From contig NZ_CP028158.1 of assembly GCF_003030345.1 (NCBI RefSeq), positions 1,736,001 to 1,800,000 on the forward strand: a stretch of DNA of 64,000 nt, in the 5' to 3' direction. The translations under genes were made by a program, and so were the position numbers. The DNA is from Plantactinospora sp. BC1. GTDB lineage: Bacteria > Actinomycetota > Actinomycetes > Mycobacteriales > Micromonosporaceae. This document shows positions 1 through 7,367 of this stretch, piece by piece (positions within the stretch are counted from its first letter, which is position 1; every line of letters begins with the position of its first letter). Under the pieces are notes generated by a model. It had not been told where the DNA came from. It saw only the letters and a list, made by a program, of their open reading frames with translations, and ran no database searches.

Positions 1-1
1 C

Positions 2-1516
2 CTGGCCCGGGCCAGGGCGGAGTACCTGCTGCCCTGCCGGTCCAGCGGATCGGTGCCGGTGTCGGGACACCGGTTCGCGCTGCTGGAGGGCGATCAGGTT
101 CCGGAGGTCGGTTTCGGCGGCAACGGGCTGGTGACCGTCGTCCCGGGCGGCGCGGTGATCCGCACCGGTGCCGAGAGCGGACACGTCCGGCTGCTCCTGA
201 CCATCCTGGACGGACCGCCGCCGGAGGTCGCGACCGGTTGGGAGGAGATCGTCGAGGTCAGCTGGCGGGCGGCCGTCGGCGGCGCCTCGGTGATCGGACC
301 CGACTCGGGTGAGCCGGGGCTGCGCCGGGCCACCCCACCATGGCCGGGCGACTACCGGCTGCGGGTACACGCCCGAGGCAGGGACGACACCGACGAACCC
401 GACCGTGAGTACTACGAACTCGTGGTGTGGCAGGCACCCAGCGCACCCGAAATCGTGTACGCCCGCACCGACCGGCTCGGCCACCGGCTGCGCGGCGAAC
501 CCGAACCCGTGCGCCCCGAACGGCCGGAGGCCGCCTACCGGTGGGTGCGCCGCAGCGCCCTCGCCGAGGCCGCCACGGTCACGGTGGTGACCGGGGCGAG
601 CGCCGACGAGGTGCTGCGCGCCTTCGGTGCGGACCCGGACCGGCCGGAGTCGCTGCGGTCCATCGGCGAGGAGCTGATGAGCCGGCAGTCGATCGATCCG
701 TGGGTCGCGGTACTGGATGTCGGCGATGCCGTGGTCGCCGTCGAGTACAACGGCTGGCAGGGTTCGACCGAACCCGTGCTGACCCGGGCCTCCGCCAGCG
801 GGCGGGCCGCCAGCATGTACTGGAACGTCAACGCGCTGACCCGGCTGTCGTTCGCCGAACAAGGCGAGGTGCTGCTCTCGGTGGAGCCGTTCGGCGCGAT
901 CGAGGCGCCACCGCCGGTCGCCGTGACGCTCGCCGACCTCGACTTCGCCGACCACCACCGTGGCAAGCGGCTGATGGGGCTGGTCGCGGTGGAGCGGTTC
1001 ACCGGCCACGGCATCACCGCCGAAGCCCTGGCTCGGATCGAGGCCGCCGACGTCGCCTTCCGGATCGTGCCGGACCTACCGACGCTGTACCCACGCCGGT
1101 CGGGACCCGGTGACCTGCTCGCGGACGTCGCCGAGACGCTGACCGGACTACCCGAACCGCAACTGCGGGACCTGGCCTGGCAGGTCGCCGCAGAGGCCGC
1201 CCGGTACGCCGGCATCGGCGCCGACCCGGACATCGTCGCCAGCATCGCCGCCCGTGCCCTGACCACGGACGCGCACCTGCGCGCCCGCCGATCCCAACTC
1301 AACGACGGTACGCACCGATGGGTCTGGCTCGCCCTGCACCGGGCGACGAACCCGGACCCGGTCGCCGCCGTCACGGACACGGTCGACGCGGCCCGCTACG
1401 CCGCCGGCCCGCACGCGGCGGACCTGCTCGCCGAGGCCCGGACCCGGATCGCCGAAGCCCGATCCGGTGCCGGCGGACCCGGGTGCGACGACATCCTTGA
1501 CGTCAAGCACGGTTGA
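2..1516 (+). CDS. DUF6461-type hypothetical protein, probably 5'-truncated by the window edge
   Basis: The reading frame is open to the left edge (codons from base 2 read LARARAEYLLPC...), so the true start is probably outside the window; an internal GTG at 53 is the first visible start but has no good ribosome binding site. The central part (about residues 225-290 of the GTG form) contains WVAVLDVG, AVEYNGWQGS and RAASMYWNVNAL, which match my memory of the DUF6461 family of actinobacterial proteins of unknown function. The C-terminal third is rich in Ala/Arg helices. There are no transmembrane segments or signal peptide in the visible part. No catalytic motif is recognisable and I assign no function. 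The next gene starts 36 bp downstream on the same strand but need not be co-transcribed. Confidence 0.7.
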   Translation: MARARAEYLLPCRSSGSVPVSGHRFALLEGDQVPEVGFGGNGLVTVVPGGAVIRTGAESGHVRLLLTILDGPPPEVATGWEEIVEVSWRAAVGGASVIGPDSGEPGLRRATPPWPGDYRLRVHARGRDDTDEPDREYYELVVWQAPSAPEIVYARTDRLGHRLRGEPEPVRPERPEAAYRWVRRSALAEAATVTVVTGASADEVLRAFGADPDRPESLRSIGEELMSRQSIDPWVAVLDVGDAVVAVEYNGWQGSTEPVLTRASASGRAASMYWNVNALTRLSFAEQGEVLLSVEPFGAIEAPPPVAVTLADLDFADHHRGKRLMGLVAVERFTGHGITAEALARIEAADVAFRIVPDLPTLYPRRSGPGDLLADVAETLTGLPEPQLRDLAWQVAAEAARYAGIGADPDIVASIAARALTTDAHLRARRSQLNDGTHRWVWLALHRATNPDPVAAVTDTVDAARYAAGPHAADLLAEARTRIAEARSGAGGPGCDDILDVKHG

Positions 1517-1552
1517 GCTTCTAGCGTCGTCGGCGACGAGAGGGGTGCGACT

Positions 1553-2383
1553 ATGACGACGCTTGTTACCGGGGCCACCGGCAACACCGGACGACACGTG
1601 GTGGCAGAACTCGTCCGCCGGGGAGAACGCGTCCGGGCCCTGACCCGGAATCCGGCCGCTGCCACCGGCAGGTTTCCGGCCGAGGTGGAGCTGGTGGCCG
1701 GTACGCACACCATGCCGGAGAGGTTGGACGCCGCCCTCGACGGCGTCGACCGATTGCATATCACGGTGACGACAGGGCTCGCCGAGGTCGGACCGGAGTT
1801 GGTTCGACGTGCGGTCGCCGCGGGGGTGGAGCGGATCACCGTGCTGTGGGGTGGCGAGGTGGGGCCGGTCGAGCGGGCTGTGGCGGACTCGGGTGTGGGA
1901 TGGACACGCCTGGAACCGCAGGAGTTCATGTCCAACACGTTGACCTGGGTCGAATCGATCCGGACCGAAGGGGTCGTGCGCGAGCCGTACGACTTTCCCA
2001 GTGCGCTGGTCCACGAAGCCGACATCGCGGCAGTGGCTGCGGTGGCACTGCTCGACGACGGCCATGCAGAGCGTGTGTACAACCTGACCGGACCCGAAGC
2101 GCTGACGACGCGCGAGCGGATCGCGATCCTGTCCCGGGCCATCCACCGCGACATCACCTTCGTCCCGATCACGCATGAACAGGCCGTCGACAGGCTGATC
2201 GCCACCGGCGTACCTCGGGCGGAGGCCGAATACGTCGTCGGCTGGTACGCCGCTCCCGACGAGGCCGCCAGGACCGTCGTGGACACCGTCGAGCAGGTGA
2301 CCGGCCACCCGGCACGCACGTTCGCGCAGTGGGTGGCCGAGCACGCGGAGAGGTTCCAGGCGCCCCCGGTCGAGCCCGGCTAG
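1553..2383 (+). CDS. NmrA-like / atypical SDR NAD(P)-binding protein
   Basis: A 276-residue Rossmann protein. It opens directly with the dinucleotide-binding motif GATGNTGR (residues 7-14), the form typical of NmrA/HSCARG-like atypical short-chain dehydrogenases, followed by RALTRNP at the second strand, which usually contacts the NADP phosphate. The active-site Tyr-x3-Lys of classical SDRs is not evident, so it may be a redox sensor or a quinone/NADPH reductase rather than a carbonyl reductase. The ATG at 1553 has a purine-rich GAGAGGGG ribosome binding site. It converges on the ABC permease gene, with only 55 bp between them. The family call is firm; substrate unknown. Confidence 0.85.
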   Translation: MTTLVTGATGNTGRHVVAELVRRGERVRALTRNPAAATGRFPAEVELVAGTHTMPERLDAALDGVDRLHITVTTGLAEVGPELVRRAVAAGVERITVLWGGEVGPVERAVADSGVGWTRLEPQEFMSNTLTWVESIRTEGVVREPYDFPSALVHEADIAAVAAVALLDDGHAERVYNLTGPEALTTRERIAILSRAIHRDITFVPITHEQAVDRLIATGVPRAEAEYVVGWYAAPDEAARTVVDTVEQVTGHPARTFAQWVAEHAERFQAPPVEPG

Positions 2384-2438
2384 CTGTGCGAGCCAGCCAG
2401 CCAGACGGACCGGGCGGGCCGGGTGGCGGCGCTGGCGA

Positions 2439-3281
2439 TCAGCGGCCGAGGCGCTGGTACTGGCGTACGGCCAGCGGGAGGAAGATCGCGGTGATCACCG
2501 CCGGCCAGAGTACGGCGGTGGTGACGGCGTGCTCCTCGATCCAGTACCCGCTGGCCACGGCGGGAGACTCGAAGAGTTCCCGGATCGCGCCGGCGGTGGA
2601 GGAGACCGGGTTCCAGGCGGCGACCGCGCCGAGCCAGCCGGGCATCAGGTCCGGTGGTGCGAAGACCGAGGAGACCATGCCGAACGGGAAGGCGAGCGCG
2701 AAGAGGTTCCCGGCCGCCTCGGTGTTCTTCAGCATCAGCCCGAGTTGGATTCCGACGAAGATCAGGGCCGTACGCAGCCACAGCAGCAGCGCGAAGGCGG
2801 TCAGGGTCGCGGCGAGGCTGCCTCCGGGACGCCAGCCGAGTACCAGCGCGATGACGACCAGGATGGCCAGGTCCACCGTGGCGTGGATGACGTCGGCCAG
2901 GCCGCGTCCGGTGACCACCGCGGACGAGGCCATCGGCATGGAGCGGAAGCGGTCGATGAAGCCCCGTTCCTTGATCATGGTGACGGCGAAGGCGGTGTTC
3001 ATGAAGCCGAAGGCCATGGTCATGGCGAAGAGACCCGGCATGGCGAACTCCAGGTAGCCGGCGCCGGCCCCCTGCCCCGAGACGTCCATGGCGCTGCCGA
3101 AGACGTAGACGAACATCAGCACCATGACGATCGGGAAGCCGAGCTGCCAGGCGAAGTTGGAGGGCTGCCGGACGAGGTGCACCATCTCCTGGATCAGGAT
3201 GGTCCAGCAGTCGACGACCGCCCACTTGAGTCGGCTGCCGAGGGTGTCGGTGGTCTCCGGTGCGAGAGGGATCGTCGTCAT
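2439..3281 (-). CDS. ABC-2 type multidrug exporter permease (DrrB-like)
   Basis: A 280-residue integral membrane protein with about six hydrophobic segments and the ABC-2 permease pattern of DrrB (daunorubicin-type) exporters: an N-terminal cytoplasmic stretch, then FAWQLGFPIVMVLMFVYVF, MAFGFMNTAFAVTMIKERG and a long C-terminal half. It is the translocation pore partner of the ATPase encoded just upstream. Its ATG at 3281 overlaps the ATPase stop codon (ATGA at 3278-3281), so the two are translationally coupled. Substrate unknown; linkage to a divergent TetR repressor fits drug- or metabolite-inducible efflux. Confidence 0.9.
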   Translation of the reverse strand: MTTIPLAPETTDTLGSRLKWAVVDCWTILIQEMVHLVRQPSNFAWQLGFPIVMVLMFVYVFGSAMDVSGQGAGAGYLEFAMPGLFAMTMAFGFMNTAFAVTMIKERGFIDRFRSMPMASSAVVTGRGLADVIHATVDLAILVVIALVLGWRPGGSLAATLTAFALLLWLRTALIFVGIQLGLMLKNTEAAGNLFALAFPFGMVSSVFAPPDLMPGWLGAVAAWNPVSSTAGAIRELFESPAVASGYWIEEHAVTTAVLWPAVITAIFLPLAVRQYQRLGR

Positions 3282-4288
3282 CTGCTGGCCTCCAGCTGCG
3301 CGGTCGGGCGGATCGTGCCGGTCTGCGTGTCGACGCCCCGGCGTTCTTCGGTCAGGTGCAGGAAGGCCTCGTCCAGGGTGGGGCGGCGCAGCCCCAGGTC
3401 GGCCACGGCGATGCCCCGCTGACGCAGCTCGGCGGCGACCTCGGTCAGCGCGGCGACGCCGTTGTCCACCGGAACGCTGACCGCGAGTACCCCCTCGTCC
3501 ACGGTCGCCGTACGTCCGGCGGCGGCGACCTTCGCCACGAGGGTGCGGATCGTCGGCAGGTCGGCCGGTTCGGCGGCGACGATTTCGAGTCGTTCGTTGC
3601 CGATCCGGCGCTTCAACCCGTCCGGGGTGTCCTCGACGACGTTCCTGCCGTGATCGATGACACCGATCCGGTCGCAGAGCCGGTCGGCCTCGTCGAGGTA
3701 GTGGGTGGTGAGCACCACGGTGGTGCCGCGCGAGGCGAGGTCTCCGACCGCCTGCCACACCTCGCGTCGTCCGGCCGGGTCCAGCCCGGTGGTGGGCTCG
3801 TCGAGGAAGAGCACGTCGGGCGCGAGGATCATGCTGGAGGCGAGGTCGAGCCGGCGACGCATCCCGCCGGAGAACTTCTTCGGGGTCTTGTCGGCGGCGT
3901 GGGAGAGGCCGAACTGGTCCAGCAACTCCTGGGCGCGTTGCCGGGCGGCGGCGGTGCCGATGTGGAACAGCCGGCCGAACATCACCAGGTTCTGCCGGGC
4001 GGTGATGTTGTCGTCGACCGCCGTGTTCTGCCCGGTCAGGCCGATGCGGCGGCGCACCAGGCGGGGCTCGGTCCGTACGTCGTGGCCGGCGACCTCGGCA
4101 CGGCCGCCGTCCGGGCGGAGCAGTGTGCACAGGATGCGTACGGCGGTGGTCTTGCCGGCTCCGTTGGGGCCGAGCAGGCCGTAGACCAGACCACGCGGCA
4201 CGGCGAGATCCAGCCCGGCCAGTGCCTGGGTGTCGCGATATCGCTTCTGTAGGCCCTCGGTGACGACGACGTGGCCGGAACTGGGCAC
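3278..4288 (-). CDS. ABC exporter ATP-binding protein (DrrA-like)
   Basis: A 336-residue nucleotide-binding subunit. Visible motifs are Walker A GPNGAGKTT, signature FSGGMRRRLD, Walker B VLFLDEPTTG and a switch His in TTHYLDEADR. The extra C-terminal domain (about residues 225-336) with LRRPTLDEAFLHLT is characteristic of DrrA-type daunorubicin-resistance ATPases. I chose the GTG at 4288 because AGGGGG lies 5 bp upstream and the homologous region begins there; the frame is open further upstream but that part overlaps the divergent TetR gene. It powers the permease encoded downstream with a 4-bp overlap. Probably repressed by the adjacent TetR protein. Confidence 0.9.
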   Translation of the reverse strand: MPSSGHVVVTEGLQKRYRDTQALAGLDLAVPRGLVYGLLGPNGAGKTTAVRILCTLLRPDGGRAEVAGHDVRTEPRLVRRRIGLTGQNTAVDDNITARQNLVMFGRLFHIGTAAARQRAQELLDQFGLSHAADKTPKKFSGGMRRRLDLASSMILAPDVLFLDEPTTGLDPAGRREVWQAVGDLASRGTTVVLTTHYLDEADRLCDRIGVIDHGRNVVEDTPDGLKRRIGNERLEIVAAEPADLPTIRTLVAKVAAAGRTATVDEGVLAVSVPVDNGVAALTEVAAELRQRGIAVADLGLRRPTLDEAFLHLTEERRGVDTQTGTIRPTAQLEASR

Positions 4289-4304
4289 GGAAAACCCCCT
4301 AGAC

Positions 4305-4350
4305 TGGGTACGGTGTACGGAGATTAGCGTACGCCGTACCCAGATCACAA
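4305..4350. promoter_or_regulatory. TetR operator and ABC-exporter promoter
   Basis: A long dyad with perfect 9-bp arms, TGGGTACGG at 4305-4313 and CCGTACCCA at 4334-4342, with further near-matching inner arms (GTACG/CGTAC). On the minus strand a good housekeeping promoter overlaps it: TTGTGA (4345-4350), 18-bp spacer, TAATCT (4321-4326). A bound TetR dimer would therefore cover the spacer and -10 of the exporter promoter. On the plus strand a TAAGAT -10-like hexamer at 4359-4364 lies only 9 bp before the TetR ATG. The arrangement is the standard one for a TetR protein controlling a divergent exporter and itself. Confidence 0.75.
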
Positions 4351-4373
4351 CCGACTTGTAAGATGACCGCACC

Positions 4374-5174
4374 ATGACGAGCGAGCTCAGCCCCACGGAG
4401 CAGTTGCGACGCAGCATCGACCTGCTCTGGGGCGGCACCGAGCGCCCCGCCCGTGGACCGAAACCGACGCTGACCCTGGACCGGATCGTGGACGCGGCGA
4501 TCGCCGTCGCCGACCGGGACGGCACCGCCGCCATCTCCATGCGTCGGGTGGCCGGCGAGCTCGGGGTCGGCGCGATGACCCTCTACCGGTACGTCCCCGG
4601 CAAGGCGGAACTCCTCGCGCTGATGCTGGACCGGGTCAGCGGTCCGGGCGAGGAGGCGGTTCGGGCCGCCGAGAAGGGCTGGCGGGAACTGCTGACGGCG
4701 GTGGCCCGCGACTCGTACCGACTGCACCTGGCGCACCCCTGGCTGCTACAGGTCAACTGGACCCGCCCGGTGATGGGCCCGAACAGTCTCGCCGGGGCGG
4801 AGATCGTCGTCGCCGCGCTGGCCGACCTCGGTCTCACCAGCCAGGAGCGGATCAGCGTGATGGTCACGCTCGACGGCTTCGTCACCGGCTACGCCCGGCA
4901 TCGGATCCTCTACGACGCGGCGGCCGAGGAGACCGGGGTCAGCGACGAGGAGTTCTGGAGCCAGCATCTGCCGGTGCTGGAGCGCGCCATGACGTCCGGC
5001 AACTATCCGGCGATGGCCGCACTCGCCGAGGACGCGTTCGACGCCGGTTGGGACGAGACCTTCGAGTTCGGCCTGAGCTGCCTGCTCGACGGCTTCGCCA
5101 CGTTCTTCGCCGCCCGCCGCTCGAACCCGCCGGCCGGTACGACCGGGACCGATCCGTCCGCCGGCTGCCCGTGA
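4374..5174 (+). CDS. TetR/AcrR family transcriptional repressor
   Basis: A 266-residue regulator. An N-terminal extension is followed by the TetR DNA-binding domain at about residues 33-80 (LDRIVDAAIAVADRDG, then the helix-turn-helix MRRVAGELGVGAMTLYRYV) and a C-terminal ligand-binding/dimerisation domain resembling TetR_C subfamily members that control drug exporters. It is divergent from the DrrAB-type exporter and separated from it by 85 bp containing a strong dyad, so it very likely represses the exporter and possibly itself. The ATG at 4374 has no clear ribosome binding site, and a -10-like box ends 9 bp upstream, so a leaderless or near-leaderless mRNA is possible. Confidence 0.9.
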   Translation: MTSELSPTEQLRRSIDLLWGGTERPARGPKPTLTLDRIVDAAIAVADRDGTAAISMRRVAGELGVGAMTLYRYVPGKAELLALMLDRVSGPGEEAVRAAEKGWRELLTAVARDSYRLHLAHPWLLQVNWTRPVMGPNSLAGAEIVVAALADLGLTSQERISVMVTLDGFVTGYARHRILYDAAAEETGVSDEEFWSQHLPVLERAMTSGNYPAMAALAEDAFDAGWDETFEFGLSCLLDGFATFFAARRSNPPAGTTGTDPSAGCP

Positions 5175-5264
5175 CGTCCTCGGGCGACCCCGGCACCTCG
5201 TACGCGACCGCCGGCCACCTGCCGACCGCAGGATCGGCATCGCCGGCACACCACCCCGACTCCG

Positions 5265-5303
5265 GTGGCCCGGGGCTCGTGGGTGTACCGAGCCCCGGGC
5301 CAC
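5265..5303. terminator. Bidirectional terminator hairpin
   Basis: Perfect 15-bp stem (5265-5279 with 5289-5303) and a 9-nt loop, located between the convergent TetR (+) and ArsR (-) genes. There is no T-tract, as is common in actinomycetes. It should end transcription from both sides. Confidence 0.75.
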
Positions 5304-5331
5304 GGCGAGCGGGTCGCCTCCGCGTCCCCGG

Positions 5332-5691
5332 CTACCGTCGCTGCTGCCCGGTGCCGTGCTCCGCGTCCCCGCCGCGCTGGATCGTCTCGGCGATCCGCTT
5401 GATGCGCCGGAGACGGGAGTCCCAGGCGGCACCGACGTCGGCGAGCTGGGCGACGGCGCGGGCGAGTTGATCCTGATCGACGCGGAACTGCTTCTCGCGG
5501 CCGGCGGCGGTGGCGTGCACCAGACCGACCCGGTGGAGGACGACGAGGTGCTTCGCCACCGCCTGCCGGGTCACCGGCAGGTGCTCGCTCAGGCTGGTCG
5601 CCGTACCGCCGCCCTCGCTCAGCAGCAGGTCGAGCATCCGGCGCCGGGTCGGGTCGCCGACCGCCGACCAGAGGTCGTCGTCGACCGTCAC
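5332..5691 (-). CDS. ArsR-family transcriptional regulator
   Basis: A 119-residue winged-helix protein. The classic ArsR start GDPTRRRMLDLLL is followed by the recognition region LSEHLPVTRQAVAKHLVVL and the wing GREKQFRV. There is no metal-binding CxC pattern, so it belongs to the metal-independent group usually encoded beside SRPBCC/AHSA1 proteins. The start is the GTG at 5691; it lies 2 bp after the stop of the SRPBCC gene on the same strand, so the pair is an operon. Two near-identical inverted repeats in the operon promoter are its likely operators. Confidence 0.9.
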   Translation of the reverse strand: MTVDDDLWSAVGDPTRRRMLDLLLSEGGGTATSLSEHLPVTRQAVAKHLVVLHRVGLVHATAAGREKQFRVDQDQLARAVAQLADVGAAWDSRLRRIKRIAETIQRGGDAEHGTGQQRR

Positions 5692-5693
5692 GC

Positions 5694-6155
5694 CTACGCC
5701 CCCGCCCCGACCTTCGCCGCGTACGTCGGCAGGCGCGGCAGGTAGAAGTCCCAGCCGGTGACGTGCGCGGAGTACTCCGCGACGACCTTGGCCTCGTCCC
5801 AGCCGCGCTCGCGGAAGCCGCTCTCGGTCATCCGCAGCAGCGTCCCCGTGCCGGCGGGTTCGAGCTCGAAGACGACCAGGAAGGAGTTGCCCGGACCGGC
5901 CACCTCGCCCTCGGCGTGGGTCCACCGGAAGGAGAAGAGCCGCGACGGTACGGCGTCGACGACGGTGAACTGCTCCCAGGTGCCATCCTGCGACACGTCC
6001 CCGAAGCCGATCCGCCCCGCTCCCCCGGGCACGGCCGGGAACTCCGCCTCGTCCGGCCACCACCCGCGCAGATGCTCTGGACTGCTCACCACGTCGAAGA
6101 CGACCTCGGGCGAGGCTTCGATGTGGATCTCTCGTTCGATCGTTCCCAGTTCCAT
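5694..6155 (-). CDS. SRPBCC (AHSA1/START-like) ligand-binding protein
   Basis: A 153-residue single-domain protein of the activator of Hsp90 ATPase homologue 1-like group: IEREIHIEASPEVVFDVVSSPEHLRGWW at the start (hydrophobic-cavity fold), then GTWEQF, FSFRWTH and ESGFRERGWDEA, ending with the C-terminal helix. These proteins bind small hydrophobic ligands; their pairing with an ArsR regulator is a common arrangement of unknown physiological role. I prefer the ATG at 6155 because AGAGGG sits 8 bp upstream; a GTG at 6164 would add three residues but has its purine tract abutting the codon. It is the first gene of the two-gene operon. Confidence 0.85.
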   Translation of the reverse strand: MELGTIEREIHIEASPEVVFDVVSSPEHLRGWWPDEAEFPAVPGGAGRIGFGDVSQDGTWEQFTVVDAVPSRLFSFRWTHAEGEVAGPGNSFLVVFELEPAGTGTLLRMTESGFRERGWDEAKVVAEYSAHVTGWDFYLPRLPTYAAKVGAGA

Positions 6156-6170
6156 GCTCGTCACCCTCTC

Positions 6171-6230
6171 GCAACGTTTGGTTGCACATCAGGTTAGCGA
6201 ACCCACCGGACATGCGCAACCGTTGGTTGC
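6171..6230 (-). promoter_or_regulatory. Promoter with two ArsR-type operators
   Basis: Two near-identical dyads, GCAACGTTTGGTTGC (6171-6185) and GCAACCGTTGGTTGC (6216-6230), 45 bp apart, the second a perfect inverted repeat with a 3-nt centre. Reading on the minus strand, a promoter fits exactly between and within them: -35 TTGCGC (6214-6219), 17-bp spacer, -10 TAACCT (6191-6196). One operator covers the -35 and the other lies just downstream of the -10, an efficient layout for autorepression by the ArsR protein encoded in this operon. Confidence 0.75.
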
Positions 6231-6245
6231 ATGACGGCCGTCGGC

Positions 6246-7028
6246 TCAGCCGCCCGACCGCGGCACCCACCGGTCGCCGAGGGCATCGTGCAGGAACAGC
6301 AGCACGGCACCGACCAGGATCGCCGCGAGAACGCCGAGGCCGAACCCGAGAGCGCCACGGTCCCGCCGCTCGCCGCCGCCGAGCATGCCGACCGGCGCCG
6401 TCGACCGCGACCACGGGCGGTCCCGGCCCAACCAGAAGAGCAACCCGAGACCGTACGGTGCGATCGCCACCAGCCAGAACCAGAACCACCGGGTGCCGTG
6501 TACCGGGGCGGGCCCGGCGACGAGAACACCGAGGAAGACGGCGCTGAGGAGCAGGCCCAACCCGGTGACGGCGGCGGCTCCCAGCGGGTGGACGTCGCCG
6601 GCCCGGTGCTCCAGGCCGGCCGCCCGGAGGTGCTGGGCGATGCCGACGGCGCCCGGTCCGGAGTAGTCCGCCGGCTCGACGGTCCCGCCGAGGGTCACCT
6701 GATCGAACCTTCCGGTGTCGGTCCAGTGCACCCGGCCGTCGGGCGTCCGCCACACGAACAGCGGACCGAGGGTGCCGGAGGCATGCAGGGTGGGAGCGTG
6801 GAACCACGGCAGTGGATCGACATCCCAGCCGTCGCCCCACTGGTACGCGCTCACCCGGCCGTCCAGCACGTCCGCCCTCGCCCGGTCGTAGCTCTGCTCC
6901 CGGGGCGCCGCCCACCAGGCCGTGCCCGCCGCGAGCAGCCAGAGCAGGACCAGCGCGACCCGCAGCGGACCCCACCAACGCCAGGTCGGCGCGGCCGACA
7001 CGACCGGCGCGTTCTGCCTCATGGACAC
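6246..7028 (-). CDS. Hypothetical membrane protein (about four TM segments)
   Basis: A 260-residue protein not assigned to a family. One N-terminal membrane span (VALVLLWLLAAGTAWWAA) is followed by a roughly 100-residue extracytoplasmic domain rich in Trp/Asp and Gly, then three hydrophobic segments (about residues 147-170, 182-198, 225-246). The C-terminus is short and cytoplasmic or external. The start at 7028 (MSMRQ) or the ATG at 7022 are both possible. It lies upstream of the ArsR/SRPBCC operator region but is transcribed on the same strand and its 3' end approaches that promoter. No catalytic motif seen; no function proposed. Confidence 0.7.
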   Translation of the reverse strand: MSMRQNAPVVSAAPTWRWWGPLRVALVLLWLLAAGTAWWAAPREQSYDRARADVLDGRVSAYQWGDGWDVDPLPWFHAPTLHASGTLGPLFVWRTPDGRVHWTDTGRFDQVTLGGTVEPADYSGPGAVGIAQHLRAAGLEHRAGDVHPLGAAAVTGLGLLLSAVFLGVLVAGPAPVHGTRWFWFWLVAIAPYGLGLLFWLGRDRPWSRSTAPVGMLGGGERRDRGALGFGLGVLAAILVGAVLLFLHDALGDRWVPRSGG

Positions 7029-7053
7029 ATCGTCCCAGCACGCGAGCCGGGAC

Positions 7054-7079
7054 GAGTGCCACCGCTCTGCGTCGGGTAC
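7054..7079 (+). promoter_or_regulatory. SigB-like promoter element (GAGT-N16-GGGTAC)
   Basis: GAGT at 7054-7057 and GGGTAC at 7074-7079 with a 16-nt spacer, 38 bp before the start of the small membrane protein gene. It matches the GNNT-N14-16-GGGTA(C/T) consensus of actinomycete stress sigma factors as I remember it. One of a set of such sites in this window. Confidence 0.45.
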
Positions 7080-7117
7080 CAGACTCTCCGACCGGGGGCA
7101 TCGGAGGGAGTGACCGC

Positions 7118-7303
7118 ATGAGCAGGGTACCGAGGGCCGTCCAATGGCTGCTCCTGGCCGCTATGACGTGCACGTTCGTGGGCCAGGTCCTAACTGGATT
7201 CGGCCGACCGGTCAACGTTGTCGCGGCATGGTTGTCGGGCGTCCTCGCGCTCTGGTGCGCCGCCAGCCTGTACGTCGGACGCCGGGACCGTCCCACCCGG
7301 TGA
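7118..7303 (+). CDS. Small hypothetical membrane protein (61 aa)
   Basis: A 61-residue protein starting at the ATG at 7118, with a strong GGAGGGAG ribosome binding site 7 bp upstream. Two hydrophobic segments are visible: VQWLLLAAMTCTFVGQVL (about residues 7-24) and NVVAAWLSGVLALWCAASLYV (about 31-51), followed by a basic tail RRDRPTR, so it is a two-span inner-membrane peptide with a likely cytoplasmic C-terminus. It stands alone and converges on the GH15 gene. A SigB-like promoter element lies upstream. Family unknown to me. Confidence 0.65.
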   Translation: MSRVPRAVQWLLLAAMTCTFVGQVLTGFGRPVNVVAAWLSGVLALWCAASLYVGRRDRPTR

Positions 7304-7367
7304 ACGGCCCGCCGGAACCGGCGACGTACCGCCGCTGTGGACCTGCGGGCCGGAGGTACCGCGAGGT

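Noticed and set aside
535-1380. Long minus-strand frame opposite the DUF6461 gene, and similar long antisense frames throughout
   Set aside because: In very GC-rich DNA such frames arise by chance; translations are low complexity and lack family motifs.
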